DNA of 64,000 bases from Pachypanchax playfairii. Taxonomy: Eukaryota; Chordata; Actinopteri; Cyprinodontiformes; Aplocheilidae. The DNA is taken from the NCBI GenBank assembly GCA_006937955.1, contig SSNP01000037.1:3110152-3174151 (forward strand). Direction: 5' to 3'. Position numbers and translations under genes: made by a program. This document shows positions 33,732-45,797 of the stretch, piece after piece. Below the pieces are notes generated by a model that saw nothing but the letters and a program-made list of their open reading frames with translations, searched no databases and had not been told where the DNA came from. The first letter of the stretch is position 1. Each line of letters starts with the position of its first letter.

Positions 33732-36700
33732 ATGATGGCAGCGGAGTACGAGTGAGTTTGTTGACAACATGTCTAATTTTTCATCATAAATGACACATGA
33801 CACGCTTTAAATGTTCTCCCGCACATACATGTATGCTGTCCTCTGTAAAATCAGACGAAATGTGACCGGTCTGGTGGTTAGCTGACGGGAAGCTAAAGGC
33901 TAAATAAAGAAATGTTCGGTTCTAACGAGTGAATCTAACGGTCAGTTTGTGTTGACAGCGTTCAGTCTGAGATCGAGGTGCTTCAGTCCATCTACCTGGA
34001 TGATCTGCAGGTGGACAGGAAGGAGGACGGGTGAGGGACAGTCTCACGAGTTTTAGTCATTTCATTGCATGAATGTTGTGAAGATGTCAAATGTTTGTAA
34101 TAAAGACACTAACAGCGTGAAATAATTAAAGCTTTTCTTTTAATCAGCAGTAATAATGCTGAAGTTTTAACTTTGGGATTTTAGTTCAGTTGAACAGTTT
34201 TTTATTAAATGTGTGTTAAATGTAAAAAATAGAAAATATATCGTTGTTCGTTAAAATCTCATTTTATTTTCAGCTTCATTCACATCAGTCAGTTCAGCTG
34301 GAATAAACGTCTTATAAAGATAAACAGTGTGTGTTTTAGAATCACAGCAGCTCAGAAACACATCTGGTTTTCCTCGTCAGCTTCGCTCTTGTTCAGATTG
34401 TTATTATCTTTTGTTGCTGCAGGATCTGGGAGGTGAGTCTGGTTCTGTACCCGTCCACAGCGGAGGACTCCGTCTCTCAGTTTGTGCGACTCACTCTGAC
34501 TTTGACCCTCGATCAGCAGGTACGTCCAACACTCCCCCCCGGTGTTTTAAATAATGATGTTGTCTCAGAGAAGACTTTGACCTCTGTTCCTGTCTCCCTG
34601 TAAGAACTGTCTCAGTTTCAGGATGTTGATCTGCTTCATCCTCTCTGCAGCCGGTTTGATCACGTATGTTTGACTCTTTATCATGTTCTGTGTTTTCAGT
34701 ACCCCTTGTCGTCTCCGGTCATCTCCATCCATAACCCCCGTGGGCTTTCTGATGATAAACTCAGCAGGTAACATCATTTACCTGTTTCATTCCAAACATT
34801 TTTTTTGTCATGATTAAAATCATCAAGTTGTGATTTCTTTCTCTCAGTGTCCAAAGGTGTCTTCAACTGGAGGCCGAGTCATGGCTCGGTTCTCCGGTCT
34901 TGTACCAGCTCATCGAGGTCAGAACCACAAGTGTTTTTCCTTTTAATTCAAGATTTTCTGTCTCTACAGTTCACTGACTTTCTCCTGTTTTCGTCTTCTT
35001 CAGAAAGCAAAAGAAATCCTGACTGAAAGTAACATCCCTCATGGAAACTGTGTCATTTGCCTTTATGGCTTTAAGGTGAGCCGTTTCCCATCAGCCCCTC
35101 TGTCATGAGGCTGTTCAGCGTGAGGTCTCAGCAACATTCCCATGTTTGTGTATCTGGTTCTCAGGAGGGAGAGACGTTCACCAAGACGAGCTGTTATCAC
35201 TACTTCCACTCACACTGCCTCGGCCGCTACGTCAGCCACTCTGAGAGGGAGCTCCGGCAGAGGGAGAAGGAGCTGCAGGAGGACAAGACCAGAGACGGAA
35301 CCGACCATCAGGTCAGAACTCAGCAGCAAGACAGATAAACCAGAATCAAAGTTCTTCTGAATCCTGACTCTGACTCGTCTGACAGGAGCTGACTGTGGTG
35401 TGTCCGGTCTGCAGAGAGCCACTGACTTATGATGTTCATCAGCTGTTATCATCTCCGGCGCCGCAGCTGGCTGAGGTAAACCCGCGTCTGATCCACAGGC
35501 TCAACATGAACCCACCACACAGACCTAACAGGCTCTTTCCCTCAGATCGATGAGGCAGCGATGAGCTCAGACTTTCAGCTGAAGTGGTGTGAGCTGCAGA
35601 AGCTTCTGGAAAGACAGCGGTCTAAAGGCGGGATCATCGACCCAGAGGTGGAGTCGAACCGCTTTCTAATTCACATCCATGAGGTGAGAGTAAAGTCGCT
35701 GATCCGAGGAGACGCACAAAACCGTGTTTAACCGAGCAGGTTCGTGACATCAGATCCTCTCGTAAAGAAGCTGAAGTTGCACCGAAACATCCGAAGTTTT
35801 ATACGTTTGAAGATGGAACTTTAACACAGATGTTTTTCTTTGTCCCGACTGAGCTCTGCTTCTGTACTTTGATCCAGATGTTTTAGACACCAGTCTTTTT
35901 GTCCCACGTTCGCTCGTCCACGTTTAGATGTGTCGTTCCGGTCGCTCGTGCTCTCCGGCTCGCAGCTGAAAAAGTTTCAGAACATTATTCAGCTGAAACT
36001 GATCAAAGACAAAAAGTTTCTTGTGTTTTGGTTCTGAAGTTACAGTCAAATGAGAATCAGCTGATTCAGAATGATTTTCGTTTGTGTTTTAATGTTGTGA
36101 AGACGTTATCGCCACCGACTGACCTTGTTTCAGCGTTGGAGTTTCTGTGTTCTGTTTCCATAAGGCCAGAAAAACATCTGGTTAATGAAACTGTGTAGTT
36201 GAGCCTGGCGGGTCGATGGGCGGCGGCTCTGTGATCGACAAGCATATTTACTCATATTGACCATCCTGATGAAGGGTGAGGGTCCTGATGAAGACCAAGT
36301 CTGGTCACATCAGGACCCTCGTCTTCCTCGTTACACTGAGCAGATTGACCGGACGGCCTTCCACCAACACGTGAACTCAGATACGGGAAATAAAAACAAC
36401 TTATTGATGTTATTTATTCTTCTTTGGATTCACTCTGATGTATGTTGGTCCCTGCAGACTCCTGTGGCTGAACATGGAATCCTGGAGATTGATGTCTCTC
36501 CTGGTTCCCCGACATCCTCTGAGGATCCTGGAGTCCGAGTGGAGCAGATTGATCCTGGACTGTCTCAGTGTCGAGCTGTTCAGGGTCAGAGGCGTCAGAA
36601 CCAGATGAGGGGACCGAGAAGAGGAGGCAGGTCCAGACCCCAGCAGAGGAGAGACGTCCCCGTCTCAGATAAGTTGGAGAGACTGACTTTGTCCTCAGAC

Positions 36701-37069
36701 TGCACTGAAGAATCAATAAAAACCAAATCTCAGGGCCGACAGATGCAACAGAACCCAGAATCCTGTCAGGAGCGACCAGAGGGGCAGGTTTCTCCAAACC
36801 ACCAGGCAGCGTTGGAAACCGAGTACCAAAAAGACATTCCAAACTCTGCCGGTGGACGCGGTCACCGTGGAAGGAGAAGGGGGCCTCACAGACCTGTGCC
36901 ACACATCGGGGCCCCCGGACCGCCTCAGCACCACCGGGACGATCGGGGCTCCAGAAGTGGAGGAGGAGCCCGTGACCCGTGGAGCGGTGAAGGTAGACCT
37001 CGCCGAGGTCATCACGGCAGGAGCTTTCAGCACAAGGTGGTGGAGAGGGGACGAGAGGAGGTGGTATGA
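33732..37069 (+). CDS. rnf25: rnf25: RWD-RING E3 ubiquitin ligase
   Basis: E3 ubiquitin ligase (AO7) that supports NF-kB signalling and ribosome-associated ubiquitination with UBE2E/UBE2D partners. Exons 33732-33751, 33959-34030, 34423-34519, 34700-34767, 34848-34917, 35004-35075, 35165-35311, 35386-35475, 35546-35683 and 36458-37069 give 461 aa (human 459). An N-terminal RWD domain (about residues 8-120) contains EVLQSIYLDDLQV and YPLSSPVISIHNPRGLSD. The RING starts at C125-x2-C128 (GNCVICLYGF), continues through CYHYFHSHC and ends C188-P-V-C191-REPL. Then comes RSKGGIIDPEVESNRF, a family hallmark. The last exon is a low-complexity Arg/Gly-rich tail (GGRGHRGRRRGPHRP). A second ATG codon directly follows the first; either may start. 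Confidence 0.94.
36278..36320. repeat. 43-nt strong hairpin in rnf25 intron 9
   Basis: GAGGGTCCTGATG and CATCAGGACCCTC form a perfect 13-bp stem. Inside it GACCA/TGGTC adds 5 bp around a 4-nt loop, with one small bulge. Confidence 0.85.
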
Positions 37070-38088
37070 CAAAGGGCAACAGGAGGGTGGATGAACACGT
37101 GCACGTGTGCCTCCGTCAGCAGTCTGCACAGATTAAAGCCCTGCAACACAAACGCCTCTCACTGTAGTCTCTTATCCTCCTGTTCGTCTCCTGCGTCCCA
37201 CCGTCTGATTTGCACTTTGATACTCGCTAACACATTCAGACGGTTGCTGCTTTGTGGTGTGATGATGTCTAACTTAAAGAACTACACTTTAAATGTCCTC
37301 TGGGTGCCAATCTGCTATCACACACGTCTGGATTTAAAGTTTAAAAATCCATATTTTTTATTAGTGTTTTGACTTTTGGTGGTTTAGTGAGCGTGGTGAT
37401 GTAATTTAATGCAGGTAACGATCATCAGACAGAAGATCCAGACCAGAGAATTTAAAATGACTGTGAAATCTAATTCTGAGATATTTACACAGCTTATTTT
37501 CTGTTGCCTTTTACACTCATCATCATCAGTCTCCTGATACTGGGTATGTAAACAGAAATGATCATCTCATTTAAATAAATAACTTATTGTGGTAACATTA
37601 TGTTTAGAATCTAAATGATTATATTTACTGTAACGTTGCTAGAACCTCCACACAAAGTGAGCAGAACACATTTTGTAAACATACTTTGAAAACTTTTCTG
37701 TGAGAATTGTCCTGCTGACTCAAGTTTTATTTAGTTGGAAGTTTATGGCCAAGCAAACATTTTTAAATACTAATTTTTATTCCATATTGGGCAAGTTTGT
37801 GTTGAATTTTTCTAAATTTAGTGGAATAATTGAACAAATTTCTATATTTATTTTACTTTACTTTATTTTGATTCAAAAACTCTGAGAAGCAACACGAATT
37901 TACCGCAGAGGCTCATGGGAGATGTAGTTTCCGGGTTTCCACGACGCCATCTTTGCATGTTGCGGGTGGACCCATGGGAGGACCATCCCTCTGCGTTGTT
38001 GTCAAACTGCGCAGTGTCGCAGATTTTGTTGCGGTTAAACTGCGCAGTGTCGCAGATGTGTGTTGCAGTTGATTGAAAAGGGCAGGAT
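37070..38088. other. Spacer between rnf25 and kat8
   Basis: The left part is rnf25 3' UTR, with ATTAAA at 37132-37137 as the first plausible poly(A) signal. The centre is AT-rich with nothing recognisable. The right end (37905-38088) is the kat8 promoter, described separately. Confidence 0.6.
37911..38057 (+). promoter_or_regulatory. kat8 core promoter: ZNF143-like site and duplicated NRF1-like element
   Basis: 37911-37928 reads, on the minus strand, ACTACATCTCCCATGAGC, close to the ZNF143/THAP11 (Staf) consensus. AAACTGCGCAGTGTCGCAGAT occurs twice with a 33-bp period (38004-38024 and 38037-38057) and includes NRF1-like TGCGCA cores. The start codon follows at 38089. Both factors typically mark housekeeping promoters. 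Confidence 0.6.
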
Positions 38089-41000
38089 ATGACTGGCGGG
38101 AACGCGTTTCATAAGAACTACAGTAACAACAAGGACTCTGAGCCCAGAATGGACGTGGACATGGATTCGAGTCGAACCGAAAGTGAGCGGGGAGAGCTGG
38201 ACAGCAGCATCCCGGCTCCATGTTCCTCTAACGGGAGCGGGGGAGAAGAGGACGAAGCGGAGGCCTTTGGTCGGCCGAGAGAAGCCTGCGGCTCGAGTAT
38301 TCCGCGTCCCCCGGATGAAGGCGGGGTGCTCGGCAGCGGCAGGGAACAAGAGGTGTCGGTGGAAATTGGAGAAACGTATTTGTGTCAAAGAGCCGATAAA
38401 ACATGGCGTGAGTAAAAACCTTGTTTTGTTCAATCATGTCCGTTTTAATCATCTAATCTCACTCTGTTTTGTTGAAATATATCAAAATTATCATAGTAAA
38501 ATGTAAATAAAGCGCATAAGCTAACAGTTTAGATGCACTTCACCCTTTTAACCGATCACAATGAATAACTTATATAAAATACATTTTTAGGTGTTTCACA
38601 GCAGTAATCAACATGTGTATCTAAAGTCTTCAGTAAACAAACGGCTCAAATCCAGTCGGATGAACTTATTTATCCTCTCCGTAAAAAAAGCATTTTTCTA
38701 TAAAATGTTCTGATGAGTTGCAGGATCATCAGGTCTATATTCTGATTCCCTGAAGCCAGAATTAGTTGTAGGTTTTCTTGCTGTATGATTCACACTGTAG
38801 GTTAGAGTTTAATTGTTTAACAACTAAAACACTGATCAGGATCAAAGAAACATTTAAACAACAGAATAAAGAGTCTGAGGATGTTTTCCTGAATAGTAAC
38901 AGTAGGTGGCTGTTTTCTATCTGAAGGACATTTTGAACATGAACCTGAGAAAAACTGACAGATTTTGTAAAATCTTTAGATACAGCAGAGGTGATTCAGT
39001 CCCGACTGAATGAGCAGGAGGGTCGGGAGGAGTTCTACGTCCATTATGTGGGATGTAAGTACAAAACTCACCCTGTTTGGATCTTTTTTACATCACTCAT
39101 GCACTCTGTACTTCATCGCCTGCTCGTCTTCAGGAGGATTTTTATTTCCTTGGTATGCAGTCAACAGGCGGTTGGATGAGTGGGTTGGTAAGGCCCGTCT
39201 GGCTCTCACCAAGACGGTGAAGGACGCAGTAAGAAAGAGCTCAGAGATTGGAGGCGTTGGAGATCTGGGAGATCAGCCTGAGAGGAAAATTACACGTAAC
39301 CAGAAGCGCAAACATGATGAGATCAACCATGTGCAGAAGGTGGGAATGTTTGTTGTCATTGTGTAGGTTTCAGTGAAATTCGCTTGTGTTTTATCTAATG
39401 GAGTTTCACTTTTCAGACATACGCAGAGATGGACCCGACAACAGCAGCACTGGAAAAGGAGCACGAGGCGGTGTGTAATCTCTCCTGTGTGGTTAATCAT
39501 GTGTGTGCTGTTCAGCTTCCAACAACCTGCTTTTCCCTCATTTTTACTCCTCAGATCACCAAAGTCAAGTATGTGGATAAGATCCAGATCGGAAACTTTG
39601 AGATTGACGCCTGGTACTTCTCCCCGTTTCCAGAGGACTACGGCAAGCAGCCCAAGCTGTGGATCTGCGAGTACTGCCTTAAATACATGAAGTATGAGAA
39701 GACGTTCAGATATCACCTGGTGAGTCCATCTTTTAGGTCTGACATGCAGCGCTGCAGGTTGCTCATTCTGTTCAGTCAGAAACTAAAGTGCAGATTAAAA
39801 CACGACCCATTTAAAGACCAGTTCTGTTTGTTTATAAATGGACGTCTGTTTCAGCCTGTGTTTGTGTTTTATTATGAGCAGATTCATCCTGCAGTGCGTG
39901 TTCTGTGTGTGTTTGATTAAACAGGATTTGAACCTTTTCCTCCTCAGGCTCACTGTCAGTGGAGGCAGCCTCCCGGAAAAGAGATTTACAGGAGGAGCAA
40001 CATTTCGGTGTTTGAGGTGGATGGGCGGGACCACAAGGTGAGCTCACCTGAACGTGGACACAACACAGATTCTTCAGACTTTAGAATATTTAATGACTCT
40101 CATGTTTGTTGTGTTTGTGCAGATCTACTGTCAGAATCTTTGTTTGCTAGCGAAACTTTTTCTGGACCATAAAACACTTTATTTTGACGTGGAGCCGTTT
40201 ATCTTCTACATCCTGACTGAAGTAAACAAACAGGGAGCGCACATCGTCGGTTACTTCTCCAAAGTAAGTCTGGTCACTGTGTGGTTGTCACACCTGTTTT
40301 GTTTATCAGAGTTTTGCCCACATCTGTCACGCAGCACATGGTTTGAGCATCCAGCTGTTTTTTGTCACAGTGTCTCCAGATGTTCACGTGGGGTTTTTGC
40401 TCTGATCTCCTTCAAAAGCAACTGAATTATAATTTTTATTTTAAAAGGACATTTTAGATTGTTTTTATTTTTATATTTGGAGACAGTGAGGAGCTACATC
40501 CCGATGTAAATCATTTCATTTCTACATCAGTCAGCTGGATTGAGACGGAAACTTAAACCCTGGAATCGTGTCTCTTTACTGACTGGAGCAGAAAGAAGTG
40601 TCTTCTGAACTCCACCAAGACAACCAGTCAATAGGGACGAAATACAGACTGTGGAGTCTTATAAATACTTGGGGGGTGATTTTGGATCAGAAACTGGACT
40701 GGACCACAGACGCAGCATACAGGAAAGGACAGAGTCTCCTTTTCTTCCTCAGGCGGTTAAGGTCCTTCGATGTCAGCTGATGTTCTACCACACAGTCATC
40801 AGACGTGTGCTTCTGTTAGCTGGTGTCTGCTGGGGACGTGGACAAAGACTGCAGGCGTCTAGACAAACTGATCAAGAAGGCCAGTTCTGTACTGGGTCGG
40901 GAACTGGACTTTGTAAGATCTGTGGTGTAGAGGCAGATGAGGAAGCTGCAGGGCATTCTGGGTAATACTAAATACCTCCTCCATGATGTCCTGACCAACC

Positions 41001-43258
41001 AGAGAATCTCTCTGAGATGCACTGAGAGGTTCAGGAGATCGTTTGTCTCTGCTGCTATGGACATCAACATGTTTCCTAAATATTATTGTTTCATTTTAAC
41101 CTGCTGTTTGTGTCTGGATGTGTTAGTGCTGGACAAAGTAAATTCCTCTTTTTTTAGGGGATAAAGTATTGATCAATCTGTCCGTCCAGCCGTCTTCACC
41201 CGGTGAAGCTCATACACAGATGTTCAGGTTTATTCTGACACCTGACGGATCTCTCCTGTGATTTTTGTGTATGTGGGTGGAGAATGTTGTTGTTTTGGAG
41301 TCTGTGTTGAGGACCAGCATGTTTTTAACGGTAGTTTGGTGTCAACCATAACCACATCCATGATGAGCCCCCGTTTGGAGACGCTTGGTTCTCTACGGTT
41401 CTGTCTCACCTTCGCTGGTGTACTCTGTGTCTGCGTCCATGTGTTGCCATAGTAACTACTGCATTCTGGAACCATCCGAGCCATGAAAAAACTTAACAGC
41501 AAACACAAACAATGGCGTTGATTGAAATAGTTTGAATCTCGTGTTGTCGTGGCTTGAATCAGAACGGTTTGCTGCAGCAGATGTTTTTGTTTTGCAGGAG
41601 AAAGAATCTCCAGATGGAAATAACGTGGCGTGTATCCTCACGCTTCCACCGTACCAACGCAGAGGCTACGGAAAGTTCCTCATAGCTTTCAGTGAGTCTG
41701 AGCGACCTTGTGCGTTTGAATCTTTCACATCAGGATGAATTACAGAGACAATCATCAGAACGTTCTGCGGTTTGCAGGTTATGAGCTGTCCAAGCTGGAG
41801 AACACTGTTGGTTCTCCAGAGAAACCTCTATCTGACCTGGGGAAGCTGAGCTACAGGAGTTACTGGTCCTGGGTGCTGCTGGAGATCCTGAGGGACTTCA
41901 GAGGAACGTTGTCCATCAAAGATCTCAGGTGAGCACGTCTCAGAGTGAGAACAGCTGTCTCACCACTGAACTCAGAGTCTCTCACAGGATGAAGATTTAC
42001 TGTAGAAATGTCTCGTCTGATTTGTGTCAGAAAGGAAACCGAGTTTGTTTCTAGTAATTCAGAACTCATTAAAAACAAAGAAGCATGAGTCAGCTGACAT
42101 CTGAACTCTGAAGAACAGGTTTCCTCCTGAAACGCAGCCTAAAACAATCAAACTTTATTTAAAAATCCAGCTGTTTGTAAATCAGATAAATGAATAAAAT
42201 GTAGGATTTTACCTGAACGTTATTAAACAAGAAGTTTCACTAACATCAGAACAAAGACGTGAACATGTGACAACTCTAACCCTCCTAACATGATCCTGAT
42301 CACGGTGCTGTTTTCCAGTCAGATGACCAGCATCACACAGAGTGACATCATCAGCACGCTGCAGTCACTCAACATGGTGAAATACTGGAAGGGTCAGCAC
42401 GTCATCTGTGTGACTCCTAAACTGGTGGAGGAGCACCTGAAGAGCGCCCAGTACAAGAAACCACCAATCACAGGTAGGTGAAGTCAGACCATCACCTGAA
42501 TCCCTAACAGAGATCATCGTCTTGACTCTGAGGGAACGTCACGTCCTCAGAACTGGATCTAACTGCAGTTCTGAAGGACCCGCAGCTCAGATTTCAGGTC
42601 CTGTTCAGTCTGTGTTGGATATGTTTTTGAAAATGGTCCAGTACAAGAACTGAACCGGGGTAAGCAGCTGAGAAGGAACTGTTGATCCAGAACCACAAAC
42701 AGGTTACTAGAGAATAACAAGGACCGGATCAGGAGGTTTAAACAGGACTGGATCGGGAGGTTTAAACAGGACCAGATCGGGAGGTTCAAACAGGACCGGA
42801 TCAGGAGGTTTAAACAGGACCGGATCAGGAGGTTCAAACAGGACCGGATCGGGAGGTTCAAACAGGACCGGATCAGGAGGTTTAGACGGGACCGGATCAG
42901 GAGGTTTAAACAGGACCGGATCGGGAGGTTTAAACGGGACCGGATCAGGAGGTTTAACCAGGACCAGATCAGGAGGTTTAAACAGGACCGGGTCAGGAGG
43001 TCTAAACGGGTCCAGATCAGGAGGTTTAAACGGGACCTGGACTTTAGAGTACTTCAGATCACATTTCAAAGTTGTGAATTGTACCAACCTGTTGTGTAAT
43101 AATGTTTGAGTCTTTTGGAGACGTCCTTTGGAGACGTGTCTCCTCATGTCCCTGTTTGTTGTTTTGACTCTTCTGTCTTGTCTTGTCTCCTAGTGGACAC
43201 CATGTGCTTGAAGTGGGCGCCTCCAAAAAACAAACAGGCCAAGTTGTCTAAGAAGTGA
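38089..43258 (+). CDS. kat8: kat8: MYST-family histone acetyltransferase MOF (H4K16)
   Basis: Acetylates histone H4 Lys16 as the catalytic subunit of MSL and NSL complexes. Exons 38089-38407, 38980-39054, 39161-39339, 39417-39470, 39555-39719, 39948-40037, 40123-40263, 41598-41691, 41778-41928, 42319-42473 and 43194-43258 join in frame to 495 aa (human 458, the excess at the acidic N-terminus). A chromo/tudor-knot domain starts near EIGETYLC. The MYST zinc finger ligands are C247, C250, H263 and C267. K311 (in HKTLYFD) corresponds to the autoacetylated human K274, C353 (NNVACILTLPPY) to catalytic C316 and E387 to general-base E350. The acetyl-CoA loop is QRRGYG. The C-terminus is AKLSKK. Catalytic residues are all intact. 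The poly(A) signal is AATAAA at 43327-43332. Confidence 0.97.
40545..41165 (+). mobile_element. LINE ORF2 3'-end relic in kat8 intron 7
   Basis: Plus-strand frames contain VESYKYLGGDF, LFFLRRLRSFDV, FYHTVIRRVLLL and IKKASSVLGR-like pieces in shifting frames, the C-terminal part of a fish L2/Jockey-type reverse transcriptase. A 3' UTR ending 'gacaaagtaaattcctcttt' follows. Several frameshifts show it is inactive. It occupies about half of the 1.33 kb intron. Confidence 0.75.
42719..43038. repeat. 24-bp minisatellite in kat8 intron 10 (about 13 copies)
   Basis: Consensus (plus strand) AGGACCGGATCAGGAGGTTT plus AAAC. Its reverse complement differs at only about two positions from the rab35 intron array consensus at 25227-26502, so the two arrays are one family in opposite orientation. 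Confidence 0.95.
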
Positions 43259-43332
43259 AGCAGCGACGCCTCGTCTGGTTTCAGAAACACTGTAAAGTTG
43301 TTATAAAAATCTGTTTATATTTTCTTAATAAA

Positions 43333-45797
43333 TTTGTTTATATAAAACCAAAAGATTTTAAATTGTATTTTCTTTCTTATTTTAAAAAGTTTCAAACGTA
43401 GACTGATGAAAGTTTGGTTTCTACTGAAATGTTTATATTTCTAAACATCTGTCCAAATAAAGGCCATTGAATTTAATCCAGTTACACTTAAACTCACCTG
43501 AAGAATGATCATGTGACCTGGTGCTGTTTACCTGTTTATCAACACAAGTCCTGGTTTACAGGTGAGTGGTTTACATTACATCATCAGGTAAAAAGCTGCA
43601 GAGACGACAGAAATAAATAAATACAAATGAAGTAATTAATGTCTCAAATCTCTGATTTTAAAGTGAATCTAAACTTTGATGTCCTTGAATATAACTGAAG
43701 TAACAGAAGTTTAAAATGTTCTACATGATGTTCAGCTCATCTGGGGTCTCTTATAAATGTACAAATACCATCTGGTGTTTGTTACCTGTACAGGTAACTA
43801 AAGATGTCCAGCAGAGGGAGCTAAAACCTTCATCAGAGCCTGTACAGACTGACTCCTCCAGTCTCAACGTGGACCCTGAAACCCCGGAGTTTATTCTGGG
43901 AGTCTCATGAAACCAATCTAATTAAAATTATAAGATAAATCAGGTTTTACTGCTACGATTCAGATTAAATATATAAAACTGGGTGTGACAGTGACCCCCA
44001 CCCACCCAGAACCCTCTACCACCCTGAAGAAGAGGTGATTTATCTCAGTGGAACCTTCCTGCTGAAATATCTTAAATAAAAACAAATAGAACCCGAGTGT
44101 TTAATTTTAATTTCTCAGTTCTCTGAGCTGTAAAAACGGGTCTAGTTACAGTAAAGAAGACGTAATTTCACATGGAACTCGTCATGGTTTCACAGAAATG
44201 TATCTGTTTATTTCTGAACATCTAATTAAAAGAAATAAAAGTTGAGTGTCTCCTGCCTTATAAGAACAACCCCATTCAGTGTTTTTAATCCCACCTGCTT
44301 AAATCTATATAATTACAGGTGATCAGGTTTCTGCTGAAACAGAGTCGAGCTGCACAAACTAAAACTTGGATTTCAGTCATGAAACTTATATAATAAATTT
44401 ATAATAATATAATCTGTCTCTTTTAGGGTTAGTTCCAATGTTCAGAGTGAGACAGGAAGTTGAGTTTAAACGAGTGGAATCTGGTTTTCATGTAACGTTA
44501 CAAACCGGTAAACCAGACGCTTCTGACCCAACAGGCTCAAACAGTCAGAGGAGATTGAATCAGCTGACGAGACGTCACCAGCTGTGATCCTGACACCTGA
44601 GCTGACGTACGATGGCTGGAGCTCATTTGTTTAAAGGAATCTTGATGCTGTTTCACCAGTTTGTTTAGTTTCTGTCTGTTTCAGCTGTCGTTACTGCGGA
44701 AATCAGAGGAAGGAATTTAGCTGATGATTTACTGGAGAAAAGATAAAACAATAAACACTGAACTCAGAAAGAATTCATCGTCATCATCATCATCAATTTA
44801 TTTATAAAGCACATTTAAAAACTGCAGTGACGCAGACCAAAGTGCTGTACACAAATAAAAACAACAAATAGCAAGGGGTTAGACTGCCCCAACAGAGTTA
44901 AAAGCCTGAGAATAAAAGTAAGTCTTTAAATACTAAGAGATGGGGCGAGTCTGACCGTCAGGGGGAGCTGGTTCCATAAACTAGGGGCGCAAACTGAGAA
45001 CACCCGCTCAGGTTTATTAATATTGTTTAGTATTAAAGACTTATAATATTTTAGCAGTTGTTCTATGTGAAGTGTTTCCTTTAGGGTGTGTTTGGATTTT
45101 ACCTTCTTGTTTCAGCCTGCTGTCACATCAAAACATTTCTTAAATGTCATCACAGTCATCATCACGTGTTACCTAAAACCTCCAGGAAATGAAAAGATCT
45201 CAGATTTCAACTGAAAAAACTCTTAATGATCCTTTTCTTTTATATTTTTACCTGAACACCGTCAGGTGAAACACTGCAGCAGTTCTATCAGTATAACTTT
45301 GTCATCTAAACATAAATTATCATTTTCATCTGATTTATCTAAAATAAAATAAATGATCAAACTGAAGAACAAAGACGGACAAATAAAAACAGCTGAGACT
45401 GTAAAATTTCAGTGTCTTTTAGAAAATGTACTTTGAGATTTTAATGTAAAAAATGAACATAAACGTGATTTAAATGAACATTTAGAGACTTTTCTCTGAA
45501 ATTAAAGACATCATGTCCCCTGATTCAGCCTTTAAACTAATCTAAAATGTTTGAAGGATAAATGAGTCTGTTTTTCTCGCTAACAGCTGCAGAGAGAGAA
45601 AAAGATTTCTCACTGATCACAGAGAAACTTACAAAGCACAAACATCTGAGAGCTGAAGTTTACAGTCTGTGGTGAACATGCAGGTGCGCTGCTGGGCGTG
45701 TTGCTGTACAGGTGACAGGTGTCAGATGGAGGTGTGTTTGAACACAGCAGGAAGTCTATTTAAACTCAACCTGATCTACTGAAGCTGATTTGCAGTG
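43333..45797. other. Spacer between kat8 and the protease genes
   Basis: No gene is seen. A CTCF-like CCAGCAGAGGGAG is at 43808-43820. A fish interspersed repeat relic lies at about 44770-45015 (TTTATTTATAAAGCACATTTA ... GGGGGAGCTGGTTCCATAA ... 'aactaggggcgcaaactgag'). The last 120 bp is the promoter of the first protease gene and matches the second gene's promoter almost base for base. Confidence 0.6.
45757..45764 (+). promoter_or_regulatory. TATA-like box of protease gene 1
   Basis: TATTTAAA lies 41 bp before the ATG at 45798. The same box at the same spacing (58545-58552) precedes the second gene. The flanking 120 bp are nearly identical between copies, consistent with conserved, perhaps tissue-restricted, expression. 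Confidence 0.55.
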
